Part shown: positions 23,641 through 35,476 of the stretch, piece after piece | Position numbering within the stretch: the stretch's first letter is position 1 | How the letters are laid out: each line of letters opens with the position of its first letter | DNA from: Trichaptum fuscoviolaceum | Lineage: Eukaryota; Basidiomycota; Agaricomycetes; Hymenochaetales; Trichaptaceae | NCBI GenBank assembly: GCA_910574455.1 | Contig: CAJSYZ010000002.1 | Span: 4,985,671-5,049,670, forward strand | Reading direction: 5' to 3' | DNA length: 64,000 nucleotides | The notes under the pieces: generated by a model | Told to the model about the DNA's origin: nothing | Databases searched by the model: none | The model's input: the letters and a program-made list of their open reading frames with translations, nothing else | Translations under genes and position numbers: made by a program

Positions 23641-26600
23641 CTACAGCACGGACACGCCATGCCAGTAGTCTTCCTCATCGGTGCCTGTAACCGCCTTCTC
23701 TACCACTTTCCTCAAAGCTGTCTTCGAAAGCTCGTCCGCTTCTTGGTTGGGCCGACTGGTACCTGTCCCCTCATTGACAGAATGGTATCCTGGGCGCAAA
23801 AGTGGCCGCTCTGGGACCGACGTAGATAGAATCTTCGACGAAAGGAGAATTGCAACAACATCAAGAGCCAGCCTCTTGAGCGGATTTAACGGCGTCTTCG
23901 ACTCAGCGCCGCCGGAAGGACATTTTAGCTTTGCATAAGGTCCGTGTATCTCGCCTCGAGACGGGTGCTGTATCATGAAGAAAGGACACAAACGTGAACG
24001 AATGGAAGACAGAATCTGGCGAGGAAATGAAATTGTTGAAGATACAGATTATAAAAGGGAACGGGAAGCCCACCTCCAAGTCATTGAGCCACGTTCGCCT
24101 TTGAAATAGCCGGAGTAAGAAGAGCAGGATAAACTATACAGTACTTGAGTCCTGGAGACGGCATGGTTATAGGATACGATTCACCTCAGTCACAGTGGCG
24201 TTCTTGTCCGCAAGTTCCCATAATGCCTTGGGAAGGTGAATAATCCATTCCCGTAGGAGAGTGCGTATTTCCTCGGGAGACGTTGGGCCAATGCGAAGCT
24301 CTCCAGTGTACAGCGCTTCACTTTGCAACTAGGAAATGCAACAAACCCTCAGCGAGGAAGATCAGAACTTCGCAGAGAATTAGAACACACCTGAACCAAG
24401 CGAGCAACGAATTCTGTCGCAGGCATCTTTACGCCACTGGTCGATCCCGCCTTCATGGCATGTTGCAAAATGGCTGACAACACCTCCAGATTTTCGTCAC
24501 TATCCCCATCCACTGGTCGACAAAGGAGCCACCACAAGGTAGGCAAAAGCGCGACGTATGTATGCGCCGTGAGTCCCATCGGTCGTGCACCCGGAACCGT
24601 GTTTATGCTACCGGAACCCCGCAGCCGCCGCACAACATATTCTTGCACGCGGATCGCCTGCTTGGCAGCGGCAGCAATCGAAGATTGTGCGCCCGCCCTG
24701 CTGATCTTGGATCCAGATTTATTTAACCTCCGTCTCTTGCCAGCTGGCCCGTCGGCGCCCTCTACCTGCTGCGGATCTAAATCCGATGCAAGAGTGCAAA
24801 GCGAGAATAGTTCGCAATACATCAGGTTCATGTTTTGTAACGCAGCTTCCGTCTACCAATATCGTCATTGCGATTGATATTAGAAATGAGGGTGCGACAC
24901 GCATGTATATAGCACCCACCTTCATGTCTTGCGTTAACATACTGTTCTCACCGAACGGAAAATAGGCGGCCATATGGCCAAGGAGAGCACCGAGTTCACC
25001 CTGGACATCGTGCCTTTGCAAATATCTCTAAACAACCGTTATTTATTGCTTAAAGTTTGATATACATCTGAACTCACATTGCCCTTGTCTCTTAGCAACG
25101 GTCCGTACAAACTTCGAGTAATCTCCAAAATCGCTGTCACAAGCTCGAGTTCGGCTTCCGGACAAGCTTGCGTCGGAGAAAACACAGACGGCGCACAATC
25201 TAGAAAGGCGGAAACGAGGACCGGATGAAGAGTTCGGCAAAGAGACTTTTTCACAAAACAAGACAATTAGCTTAACTTTCTGTAGAAGAGCATGAGAATT
25301 TACTCACAGATGCCAAACGCATCTTCGCAATTACCAGATCATCAGTAGCACTCTCCACGGTAGAAAGCCGTTCAATATCGGCTAGCACTCGATCCAAATC
25401 ATTCAGATCCATGTCATTTGATTTGTCGAAATCGTGGAAAAGGGGGAAGGAGCCCACAAAGTCGCAGTTGTCATTCTCGGTAGTATTATCCGAACCAAAT
25501 ACTCTGATATCGCGCCTTGATGTTCTCGATGAACGATGCGGAGTCATTTGCTTTGCATACGATTCAAAAGCCTGAGGTGATGAAAAAGAATTGGACAGAT
25601 ACCACAATGGGATGGGATCGTCGGCAGTCCGTTCCGATGAATCGATATTTCCGGGATCAGAAGAGGTCGCATGCAGAAGGAATTTTGATAAAGATTTAAG
25701 GACGATGGATTTGGACTATTGGGAGCATATGTGAAATTGAGTCTACTGATTTTCTGAAGTGACGAAAGTGCGTACCGCAGGAGAAAGCATCACTGTACCC
25801 GATGACGAGGACGGACCAGGCGCTGAATTCGATGGTCCGGCACCTTTTGTTCCGTCTTCATTGAATTTCGCACCAACGTTCAGTAAACCCAGGTAACCCT
25901 CCAGAATTTTTCTACCGTGTCTTGACTGTGACGAGTCTGAATAAGAGACATCCATGCAACCATTGACGACGTTCTCGGGTACGCATTCCAGCAGGAGGTC
26001 GATGATTCGTATAGAATCGATTCGAATTTCTGGGAATATACTTGTTTGGGCAGAAGCAGCGAAAAGCAACAGTGTAGACGCATGAGGTGCCAGATGATCC
26101 TAAATTCGTCATTGTCAAGAGACAATCGCATCTTCGAGCAGGAAACGTACTTGAGGAATGTTGTGAAGAAGCCAGCTCAGGAATAAATGAAGGGATCGAC
26201 GAACACCCGCGTCCTGTTCAATAAGTAACAAGTTAGATATGTTGGTTATAGCACAAGTTATTTTGTCGGAATCGTACACACTTCATCACCAATGAGGCGC
26301 GCACAGCTGTTGATAAGGCTCAAGAGGGTTGAGTCAATGAGAGAGCGATGCTCCCCTAGAAGCTCATGAAGGCCCTGCAAAGCATCTTGCAAACTAGGTC
26401 AAACGGCTAGATAGACAAAAGTTCAATTATTTCCCCACCTTTACGGACATTTGCGCTATAGTGCTTCAACTGGGCCAAAAGGTCGTCTACAGTTTGTTTC
26501 CTTCTCGTGGTTGGTGCCGATGTATCCTTCACAGAGACAATGCTTTGCTGAGGCAGAGCGATGGCTTTCAGGCATATCAATATAACAGACCCATGCGCAA

Positions 26601-26797
26601 CGTAACAGTGTGCTTACAGCGAGCCTTGAAAGTTGTATCAACAGCATTAGATGCAGGTCGTTTCCCTTTGCCAAGTTTTAGCTTCGGTTTCTGCGAAACA
26701 CATGGAACTGGTGAGGGAAGTAACCAAGATAGCTCAAAGAGAAACATACTGCAAAATCTGCTGTCTTTTCCTTCTTCTTTTTCGCGCTTTTGGGCAT
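23641..26797 (-). CDS. IPI1: Pre-rRNA-processing protein IPI1/TEX10 (multi-exon)
   Basis: A component of the Rix1/PELP1-TEX10-WDR18 complex that acts in the nucleus on 60S ribosome maturation. Exon 1 from 26797 codes the conserved start MPKSAKKKKEKTADFA, followed by a GTATGT intron and KPKLKLGKGKRPASNAVDTT, the family hallmark. The helical-repeat N-terminal domain continues TRRKQTVDDLLAQLKHYSAN, DALQGLHELLGEHRSLIDST and IFPEIRIDSIRIIDLLLECV. Later exons carry long helical-repeat segments (LELVTAILEITRSLYGPLL, a Lys/Arg patch GKRRRLNKSG) and end in DEEDYWHGVSVL. The protein is much longer than yeast Ipi1 and closer in size to animal TEX10. It has about ten or more exons; not all boundaries were fixed. 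It shares a 271-base divergent promoter with the first RING gene. Confidence 0.9.
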
Positions 26798-27068
26798 CTT
26801 TTGGTTGTCCGTACAATGGAAGTACTAAGTGTGTTGGTGACTTGAGCACAACTTGAAAGCTTGACGCGTCCAGGCCTGCACAGCTAAAATTGACTTCAGT
26901 TTAGACGCCCATCATATCACAACTATGATACGCGTCCAAATATACAGTACAATGCCAGTCGCACTGGGTAGACCACTACTTCGACCAGTCCTCTGGAAGA
27001 CTTATCCAAGAAAAACGCTCGGCCCCTATGAAACTGCCATAGGACGATACGAAGCCTAGAAACAAACC

Positions 27069-28298
27069 ATGGCTCGCTTGAAAGACCGTTCCATCCGACT
27101 GTTTCTGCTCTTCACTGCCAGCTTGCTTGCTGTACTCAACTCAGTTTCCTTACCGACCTTCGCAACGCTTGATGTCGCCAGAGCTGCATTCAATGGCACG
27201 TTAGGGGGTGTGGATGAACTTCGAGTCAGTATTTGACACCCGAACCTCTACGTTGCTGTAGTTGACAAGACGAGTTGTGGTAGATGGGGCCATGGTGTGT
27301 GCAAATAGCAATGGCTCCTCTGTTGTTGGTCCTAATACTGTGCAAGGTCTTTCTGCTTGTACCTCACTGACCCCAGTGCAGATCCCTGTGAAGTATTCAG
27401 CCCTTGCGACAGCTTCCTGGCTAACGACCTCCGGACTTGTAGTGAACGCCGTGAGTCTGCCAGCAACCGACACTTGTCTTCATGCATCTAACTTCTTCGT
27501 AGATTATGGTTATAATGTCCGTATCATGTCACCGAAGAACAGAGTTGAGCTTGTCAACATCGGAAATTCCTGGACAGCAGGTCTGGCATCACATGCAGCG
27601 GCAGCAGGATCAACAATACTATCGTTCGCCCTCCTACTTATAGACCAAAGGAGCCAATTCCTGACCTTAGTCGCCTTTCTCACCACGCTTATTGCTTTCA
27701 TGACCGATATTGTGTTCTACTTCCACTCTCGTGATATCCTAGTTGCCTTGCAGGTGATTGGTGTCAAACCAGTCTCGAATACTGGACCAGGTAAGTTGTA
27801 TATTTCTGCGGTTCTTTCGTTTTCTTATCGTGCATACAACAAAGGGTTTTGGGTATCCCTTGTCGTGTTCTGCCTTGTAGTCGCCGAATCGAGTGCCTCG
27901 GAAGGCGACCTTAAGCTCAAACGGTTAAAGAACGCGATGTTTTCGGCGAACAAAGCCTTCTCAGGACCAAGTGATGCTCAACCGGAAAATAACCTTCTGA
28001 GGGACAGAAATCCGATCGTGCCCGACAAGGACCTCCTATATGAATGCCCGCTATGCTATGAAAGCAAATTGGAACTACGTGCCATGCCGTGTCGCGGAGC
28101 ACATGCATTCTGTCGACTGTACGTGCGAGAGGCAAATTTCACCGCGATGTGTTCTGATATATATTTGCACCTGTTAGCTGTATAGAAGCCCATCTGAAAA
28201 GAAGTATACGTTGTCCCCTCTGTGTTGGTGGCTTGCCCATCTACAAGGAAGACCTCCGGCCGATTGCTATCATCTCCGTATCTTCGGATTCCCCGTGA
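27069..28298 (+). CDS. PalI/SUR7-like membrane protein with C-terminal RING finger, copy A
   Basis: The start at 27069 gives a hydrophobic first helix (SIRLFLLFTASLLAVLNSVS). An extracellular loop follows with a Cys pattern shared by copies B and C: WSFCLYLTDPSADPCEVFSP, then CD...LRTCSER, then YGYNV. To read it, a 5-base exon (TTGTG, just before 27280) must be spliced to GTCTTTCTGC after a CTAAT branch site. Helices 2-4 are AAAAGSTILSFALLLI, LTLVAFLTTLIAFMTDIVF and FWVSLVVFCLVVAES. A cytosolic tail ends in a complete C3HC4 RING: CPLC, MPC, GAH, FC, LC (across an intron), IRCPLC. The likely role is a membrane-bound E3 ubiquitin ligase (inference from the RING). The four-helix module resembles PalI/Rim9/SUR7 proteins in layout; this is a similarity by eye. 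Confidence 0.8.
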
Positions 28299-29408
28299 CA
28301 GTGCGCTTCATCATTCCCATTCTGTATTCTTATCATGCTGTACCTGGACTGCTTTCTGCTTTCGAACTGTTCTATTGTTTCATCCTGGCGTCGCTGTACA
28401 ATTCTTCTGATAATTCATTTCTGACAGTTACCTTGACAAAGACGTTTCGTGAGATAGACGTGATGCGTCTGATGGCGGGACGGAATTATTGTACGACTCC
28501 GTTCTCTATTGAAATAAGCTGAACAAACTTCTCAGATTTCTCCTTTCGCCATGGGTCAGTCAACTGGATTATTGAAATGGACACGATATTCTTTCACAGA
28601 ACGAGGAATCATATAGATGGAACCGGGCTACTCACAATCACTCTTTACGATCGCCAAGCAAGACGCAGAACGATCGGTTCATCCCTTCAAAAGGAGAGTG
28701 AAATTCTAAAGGTCCCAAATAGCATCTTGGAAGACTAAATATATACACTTGTTTCCAGGTGTACCAGTGGCTATGGCTTGAGGTTCTATTAATTCCAGAT
28801 GGCGCTTCTCAGTGCACGGATTCATAGGACATGTGAGGGCTTGAATCGAGTATCAGTGCGAGTGGCATGGCTACTTCGAAGGTCTACCTCGTTTTCTGTA
28901 AGATAAATTTTAGACGGACTGCAGTAAGGGAACTCGAAACCGATACACTTTTATACATGTATGCTCGGAGGTCACTACAATAGCCCTCTTTGTTCATCTA
29001 CTGGCTTACTTACTAGCCCCTTATACTGTTCCGAATCAGTTTGAGCTATCTCGTGAAAGAGTGTGCACCTACCGACCTTGAATCCGATGTCAGACATAGC
29101 GTGGGAATAGCCTGAGCATCATGATGCTGTATAAGTGGACGGGCATAGCCCTCTTATTGCTCTTACCAACAGTGCCACCTAATCATGTCCGACGGCTCTG
29201 AGGCACTGCCCCGACCTATGCTTTAAAGCGTCTGCCCTCCTTGATCTTGATGCATTGGCCTGTGCCTTTCGCCTAGTACGCTAAAGCCAGTGATCTTGTT
29301 GCTGTACCCTAGGCTATCTGGAAGCATAATACCACCACCCGTTGAGCGCGCAGCAGACTAGGTCCAAAATCGGGTCTACGACCATCATCTTGGCTGTAGT
29401 CGGACAGT
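28299..29408. other. Intergenic between RING copies A and B
   Basis: About 1.1 kb. I see no coding sequence with support. It should contain the terminator of copy A and the promoter of copy B. Confidence 0.5.
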
Positions 29409-30686
29409 ATGGTACGGGAATCCGGTGCTCCGTGCGCCGTAGGAATACTGTCCAGTAGTTTTCTATTCTCCTCAATCATAGCGATATCGCTTCCAGCATT
29501 CTACAATGCCGATATATCTCGCCTGAACTTCAACGCCGCGATTCAAAATGCAACGGGAGGTATAGAACAAGTCCGGGTATGTTCTCTACATTTCACAAAG
29601 TAATCATAATGCAGACTCATCTAATTATGTGCTATAGTTCGGAAACTGGTACAGATACCCCAGCCTCTAATGGGTGTACATATCTGACGAAACCGGCGTT
29701 GATGATAATAGGAATTATTGTGTGCTCAGGAATTCACTGGGAGTAGACCCTTGTCCGTTCTTCTCTCCTTGCGACCTGTCGGGAAAGTTACGAATGTGTA
29801 GTCCTCTGCGTGAGCACTTACTACGCAGTGATCTTGTCTTCCGCTTACAAACATACAAACTCGACAACAGATTATGGCTACTCTGTGAAGATACAGCATA
29901 TTACAGGAATGGAAGATATCAATGTCACATCGACTTGGACCAAGGCGTGCATCGTTCATGCCATGGGTAACGAGATTTTCAAATTTCTCTTAATCTTGTC
30001 TGACAAATATATTGTCAACTAGCTGCCGGCTTCGCGCTTCTTAATCTTCTGACAGTGTTGATTCGCAGACCAAATGGAAGATTGGCAACACTCTCATTAC
30101 TATGCAGCTTCGTGGCTGCCGTCGTGTCTGTCGCATTCAGGCACTTCGCCGGTAACAAGGATACGCCAGGTAGGCATGATGCTTTGGCTATACACATACA
30201 TCCACGGTCTCAACCTCCATCCAGGCATGGCCTTGGCGATCGTTGCTTGCATGCTTCGGTGTTTTGAGTGCGCCTGGACATATGGATACAAGGAGTATAG
30301 AGAAAAGGTGCTATCAAGACGGAGGATTTGGAAGTCTCTATCAAACAAGCCTCTGGGTCCAATCAACGGAAAGGTGGTACAATTACCCCATTCGGAGAAG
30401 TCCAAGGAGCCGCGATCCGAAGTGCATCTGTATGAATGCCCTATATGTTGGGAGCCCGGAAGTACACTGCTTGCATTGCCTTGTTTGCACATTCTCTGCT
30501 CCAGGTCAGTCTTGATTCAGTTTCATCCCATTCCTCGCCAGGCGCCGAGGCTGACCTGCACACATAAATAGGTGCATCGTAGATTATTTAGAAAAGGAAC
30601 AGGACAAACGATGTCCGTTGTGCAACGAAGATGCGACTGTAGAAGATCTTCGTGTAGTGACTGTAGAGGATGATTTGGAAATATAA
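29409..30686 (+). CDS. PalI/SUR7-like membrane protein with C-terminal RING finger, copy B
   Basis: Same architecture as copies A and C. Exon 1 is 29409-29576 (signal/helix 1: AVGILSSSFLFSSIIAISLP). An 11-base exon, 29638-29648, codes FGNW with the next exon, which starts at 29712 and reads NYCVLRNSLGVDPCPFFSPC then DLSGKLRMCS. Then YGYSVKIQHITGMEDINVTS, helix 2 (AAGFALLNLLTVLI), helix 3 (ATLSLLCSFVAAVVSVAF) and helix 4 (ALAIVACMLRCFECAW). The tail ends with RING residues YECPICWE, LPCLH, LC, RC (split by an intron) and KRCPLC. After the RING comes an acidic end, VVTVEDDLEI. All eight zinc ligands are present, so ligase activity is plausible. Confidence 0.8.
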
Positions 30687-31262
30687 ATCTATATAAGTCG
30701 ATAGTGAGAGTGAGTTACATGTAAAGAGGCTATTCAAGCGACCGCGGCCCGGGCGCTTTCTGAGGGCGCTTAATGGCGCTTAGTACTATGCCAGTCACGC
30801 CAGTGCACTAGCCTGAGGCGCCACCAAGTTTCGAGTTGAAGTAGTGCAAGTATCCCAGCGTTAGCCTGGGCGCTCTTTGTCTCCTTGTTCGAATTTGAAC
30901 TTACCAGTGCAGTACTAGGACATACTAGTCATGTCTGGCGACATTTTCTACGCTTACTGTACAGCAGGGCTAGCCATAATGCATTCTCTCTTTGGATTTG
31001 GTGGCCAGTCCACTACAGGCCCGAGCACTGGCAGTGTCAGTGACTCACTGCTCAGGAGGCTCTGAATGTCTGCAAAACCGACTTGGGCCGTCGATGTCAG
31101 TGGCCTCGACATTGCCAAAGGAAGAATGCGGAATGTCGTATCGGGACAGTGGACCATCATGCCGAGAACGAGTTTCTTTATATACTTGCTCCGATGACCA
31201 CCAATGCGCGGTCTGCCCCTGAAGCTTACTTCCCACTACCTACTAGTCTTCCCTTGCGCATA
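30687..31262. other. Intergenic with GGCGCT-rich segment
   Basis: No gene is supported. The part 30751-30875 repeats GGGCGCT/GGCGCTT and its complement several times (near 30751, 30764, 30775, 30817 and 30868). Confidence 0.4.
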
Positions 31263-32662
31263 ATGTCCAGCGATAATGGTGTCCGCATATTTTTCATGCT
31301 CTGTGTCACAGTCATGGCATTGCTGCCCACCATCTCGATAAACTCTGCAGGTCTCTCGACCATGGACATATCTCGTATAACGCTCCATCCTTCCGCGGCA
31401 AACAACGTCAGCGAAGTTCGAGTGAGTAATTGCATACCATACCTTATAGAACACAACTCTCTAACTCATCTCAATTACTAGTTCGGAGTTTGGTAGGTGG
31501 CAACTTCATGCGGAATGTGTCTGCCGCTCGAGCTCACGACAATTAACCATGCAGGTCGTTTTGCTTGCACCGTGGGACCACCGATGGCGATGTATGCGAT
31601 TCATTCTCTCCCTGTGATCTGAGTGGAGAATTGCGCTTGTGCAGTGAACGAAGTAAGCGCTTCACGGTTACCACTTGTCTCTTTAGCGCTGAATTGAAAT
31701 TTAGAGTATGGATATGACGTCAAAGTCATGACGGCTAAGGGAGCAGGCACGGAGGGCTCTGAACGAATGCAAGGGTCATACACGAAAGCTCTTGCATGTC
31801 ATGTTGCATGTGAGCTCATCTACTCTGGTCTTTGTCTTTGTGCACGAAACTCATTAGTTCCTGCAACCTGAACTCAGATTCAGCTTTGGTCGCCACATGT
31901 CTCTTGCTCTTGTTCTGCGACTGCGCTAGCGTGTCTATTCTTCGCATATCCTTGATTGTTGGACTCCTTACTCTCTTACTCGATATCGTTTTCTGCTCGC
32001 GCGCAGGTATTGTCGCGAAGCATCTTAGTAAGTTGGATATTGCTGGCCATGCAAGAGTTGGACCAGGTGAGCTCGTATAATATTCGTTCGTACGGGATAT
32101 CCTAAACCAGGCGGGAACTTGTTATAGGTTTTGGCCTAACTTTTCTATCGGTATTCTTTCTCTTCTTTGAGGAGCGGGCGACTTCGCTTTTGGCAAGTAC
32201 AACACCTTCGCCAAGTGCAGACATTTCGCACCCTCCAACTTTAGAGCGTGCACGCCCAGTGCTTCCTACTCATGCCGAGACATCTACTGCAGCCTCGCCA
32301 CGAAATTATATGGACGAGCGAGATATTGAAAAGACATTATACTCGTTCTCCTCATCACATCCCATCAAGAAACCCAAGGCTGCTCGACCAAGGGTACACA
32401 GACAGGCCACAGATGGGCTCCCTGGTTCAGAGTGCCCAATATGTTTGGAAAGAAAGACAGAATTGAGCGAACTGCCTTGTAGCCATGTATTCTGTACCGA
32501 GTATGTCGACTTTGTGAACACTCATTGGAGACAATCGACCCTGACTTATATTTTATCAGATGTATCGGGAAAGCGGTAAGTCTGTACGATCGATGTCCCT
32601 TGTGCAACAAGAGATCCAAAGTGCAAGATGTCCGAAGAGTATCCATGTCAAGTTTTGTGTAA
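31263..32662 (+). CDS. PalI/SUR7-like membrane protein with C-terminal RING finger, copy C
   Basis: The third tandem copy. Start MSSDNGVRIFFMLCVTVMAL (helix 1). After an intron, an 11-base exon TTCGGAGTTTG joins TCGTTTTGCTTG to give FGVWSFCLHRGTTDGDVCDS, then FSPCDLSGELRLCSER. Next come EYGYDVKVMT and helices DSALVATCLLLLFCDCAS, ILRISLIVGLLTLLLDIVF and FGLTFLSVFFLFF. A longer Ser/Pro/Thr-rich cytosolic linker (STTPSPSADISHPPTLERAR) leads to the RING: SECPICLE, LPCSH, FC, EC (split by an intron) and DRCPLC. It ends VRRVSMSSFV. The intron inside the RING falls at the same place in all three copies, which supports a common origin by tandem duplication. Confidence 0.82.
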
Positions 32663-33133
32663 AACAGTTGTACAACTTCTGAAAACCTTTCATGCTTATC
32701 ACACATTAACATCGTATGAAGAGACTGTACTTTATTTTTCTCTGTTTATCGATACTCACCCACGCTCTTACAACAGCATATAGTAGCACCACTACGGACG
32801 AGATTTGCCACTCTTGTAATACATATATTCCTACAATGATGTTCATTTATGAATTGCTTGATAACATACAGTATCGCATGAGGTATCGCGTTTTGTCGCA
32901 TTGAAAGTGATTCAGAAGACGCAATGAATAACTTGTCATGAAAGAGTAAAGCGGGATTTAGGACCGGAAATATCAAGATGAAGAGAAAACAAAATTGAAA
33001 CGGACACTATGCACTTGTAATACAACATTATTGTTGGTGGGGGGGGGGGGTATCCTTGGATTATTTTCGTTTCATTGCTACTTGTCGTCAATGGGTCGTA
33101 AAGGCTTGCCATCCAACAGAGGGGAGTTTTGAG
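32663..33133. other. Intergenic with a poly-G run
   Basis: The convergent gap between RING copy C and the small membrane protein. A run of about ten G residues lies near 33040-33050. No coding sequence is supported. Confidence 0.5.
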
Positions 33134-33580
33134 TTATGGGAATTCTGCCTTCATGTCCGGGGTCGAGCTCGTCGAAAAGCTCTCCTGCCGAAGGTCGATG
33201 TGTATCACTTGCGGTTTACTCCGGTTCTTCTGCCGTCTGAGCTTGCAGCACCTCTCGCCCCTGCAGCCGCAGATGAGTGCCACGCCACCGAGAGTAAAGA
33301 TGAGCAGTAGGGCGATGATCGCGAGGATACCGATGAGGGTCTGCTGGCCCAGCGTCGCTTTCGGGTCGTAGCCATAGCCGACGTCGGACGTTAATGGCGC
33401 GCTGGCGCCGCTCGTGTTTGCCGACAGGGACGCGGACATGGACATGCTGAGAGCCGCAGATTGGGAGGGCGTGAGGTCGTGTTCTTCAGGATTCGTTGAG
33501 CAGCCGACGCTTCCCGGAGGGCATCCAGCAGAACCATCATCATCCGCACGGCGTATAAAGTCCCTTGCACTCCGGCTCAT
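33134..33580 (-). CDS. Small single-pass membrane protein (148 aa)
   Basis: An intronless frame. The ATG at 33580 (MSRSARDFIRRADDDGSAGC) is preferred to the longer frame because the upstream residues are Pro-rich and look non-coding. The N-terminal half has two cysteines in CPPGSVGC and a Ser/Ala/Met-rich stretch. A single helix (LIGILAIIALLLIFTLGGVA) is followed by CGCRGERCCKLRRQKNRS, a Cys/Arg juxtamembrane motif that could be palmitoylated. The short tail ends DMKAEFP. There is no signal peptide, so the helix probably serves as anchor. No family was recognised. It lies between the RING trio and the seven-helix array. Confidence 0.6.
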   Translation of the reverse strand: MSRSARDFIRRADDDGSAGCPPGSVGCSTNPEEHDLTPSQSAALSMSMSASLSANTSGASAPLTSDVGYGYDPKATLGQQTLIGILAIIALLLIFTLGGVALICGCRGERCCKLRRQKNRSKPQVIHIDLRQESFSTSSTPDMKAEFP

Positions 33581-33870
33581 TGTGCTCGTTGTTGCTGGAT
33601 TCGCGAGGGATGGCGCGTGGGGGAAGGGCGGTGAGGGGCGTGGAGGGTGGCAAGATGGTGTCACTAAGAAAGATGCATTATTTTGAATCCGACCATCTCT
33701 TATGTATCCAGCTGGTCGCGTGCGATGTTCAAGTTGGGCGAGTGGCTGACATCAACAATATGATTGTCCGTCCGCAAGCAAGAAATGCCATTGATATTTG
33801 AGCTAACTCTACACACTTGCATATACATTACGCATATGAGCGGGTAAAGAGTTCGTGGTCAGCAATCTAA

Positions 33871-35476
33871 TCAAACCTCCTCTTGAATCTCTTGGATGAT
33901 TGATGGCAATGAGATGCGCTTTTCAGCGTTCGGCTCGAGCGAACTGATGGATGTACTTTGTGTCGCAGTACTTAGCGCAACAGAAGTAGTCACGGATGGC
34001 TTGAATTCTATTGGCGGCAAAGGTGCGTTTCGCCTTACTCGTTTGAGTAGCCAGCCAAACCATAAATCAAGGTGGTCCTGCAAAGCCGTCAAATAAAGAG
34101 CTTACGTGCGATGGATAGAGCGTCTTACTTTCTGTGTGCCGAAAACCAGGAAAGCAACAAGAGGTACTAGGTGGGGATTAGTTGAACAACGTAGGTCGCA
34201 TATCGCCGAGTAAAGTGTAGTACATACTTGTTGAAGTGAACATATACGGGAATACAAGTTGCGGAATGAAGAAGAGAATGGCGGACATGCTGATCTAGGT
34301 TAGCATTTCGCGGGGGGGAAATCAAAAGCTGAAAGCACACACATCAACGTGATGACTGAATAAGCCGTAAAAACTGTAACTCGCAAGGTAAGGTGGTAAG
34401 TCGCCCGGTTCACCGCCCTGGACTGCCTTGTTGCTCGGTATATTTTTCGAATTGCCATCGCTAAATCGATATGAATATAATATGCTTAAGGCTGCTTCGA
34501 AAGACTGACCAACGAACGTGAGAGTCAACACCAGTAGAATGAGGGTGCATATCTCGACGGTGTAGACCCTAGAGAGAAGCAAACTAAGCTTTCTTCAGGA
34601 TCCCCGAATTGAAGATCTTACGCACACAACATTGGAGGAGATTGTACAGTAGAATATCCACCGAAAAGAGACCAACGTAGGGTGAAGTACGCCGTACTTG
34701 TAATACATTCGTTCGTCAGCTATCGCATTGTCAAACGGCAATATGAGTCTCACCAAAACTGCCAGAGTCACAATTGCCAGGAACAACACCCAGGGTGCGA
34801 TTACAAGTTGAACGTCCTTAGCAAGTCAATCCATCACGAGATAAGATTAATAGTTCTAAGTTGAGTCGCCTCAAAGGGTCTGACGAGTTTGACGTACGAT
34901 GGCGGTACACCTCCGTGTCTCTGTAGCCGGTCTCATTCCTCGAAGTTCCATCCATAGCTAACAGTGCATAAGACGTGATGGCGTTTGCACAGTTGCTTAA
35001 ATCAACTCACTTGTAGCACGAGACAGAAGGTTGCGCAACCAGCACTAGATATTGCAAGCACTGAGAGCCGTGTCTTTGATCAGGGAGATTAACTACATAC
35101 CTCACTGTACTCCCATATACAAAAGAGGCTTGAGTTAAACACAGGCCAAAGTTTGGCTCTTTCGATCGCGATTCTCCTCCGTACAGTCTATATTATAGTT
35201 GTCAGCAGGTTTCTCAAAAATAACACGGAACGGTACCAACAAGAGTAGCATAGAGATCGCGTACAACATCCACGAGACTAAAAAATTAAACAGCGTATAG
35301 CGGCGACGTCCATCAGAGCGACCGAGGAGCATCGTCAACAAAACAATTGGCAGCCCGACTTGGCCGCCTAGGATGAATAAAGCGAAGAAAACATCGAGGA
35401 GCACGTCTTTGTGCGGGCCTAGGTTAATAGCAGGTGCTGAGGGAGTCACTCGAAGGATCAACAGATCATCTATCAT
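33871..35476 (-). CDS. Seven-helix receptor-like membrane protein, copy 1
   Basis: Member of a family present four times in this window. The start at 35476 (MIDDLLILRVTPSAPAINLG) leads into helix 1 (ALFILGGQVGLPIVLLTML) and helix 2 (LFNFLVSWMLYAISMLLLL). The first splice joins LLLLY to GGESRSKEPNFGLCLTQASF, the same place and phase as in the other copies. The fragments MDGTSRNETGYRDTEVYRH and further helices follow, with a late helix containing LTLTFVGQSFEAAL. The C-terminus is HLDLWFGWLLKRVRRNAPLP followed by a polar tail ending IQEIQEEV. Many short introns, not all fixed. The layout suggests a GPCR-like protein at the plasma membrane. It does not look like a STE3 pheromone receptor. Ligand and partner are unknown. 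Confidence 0.7.
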
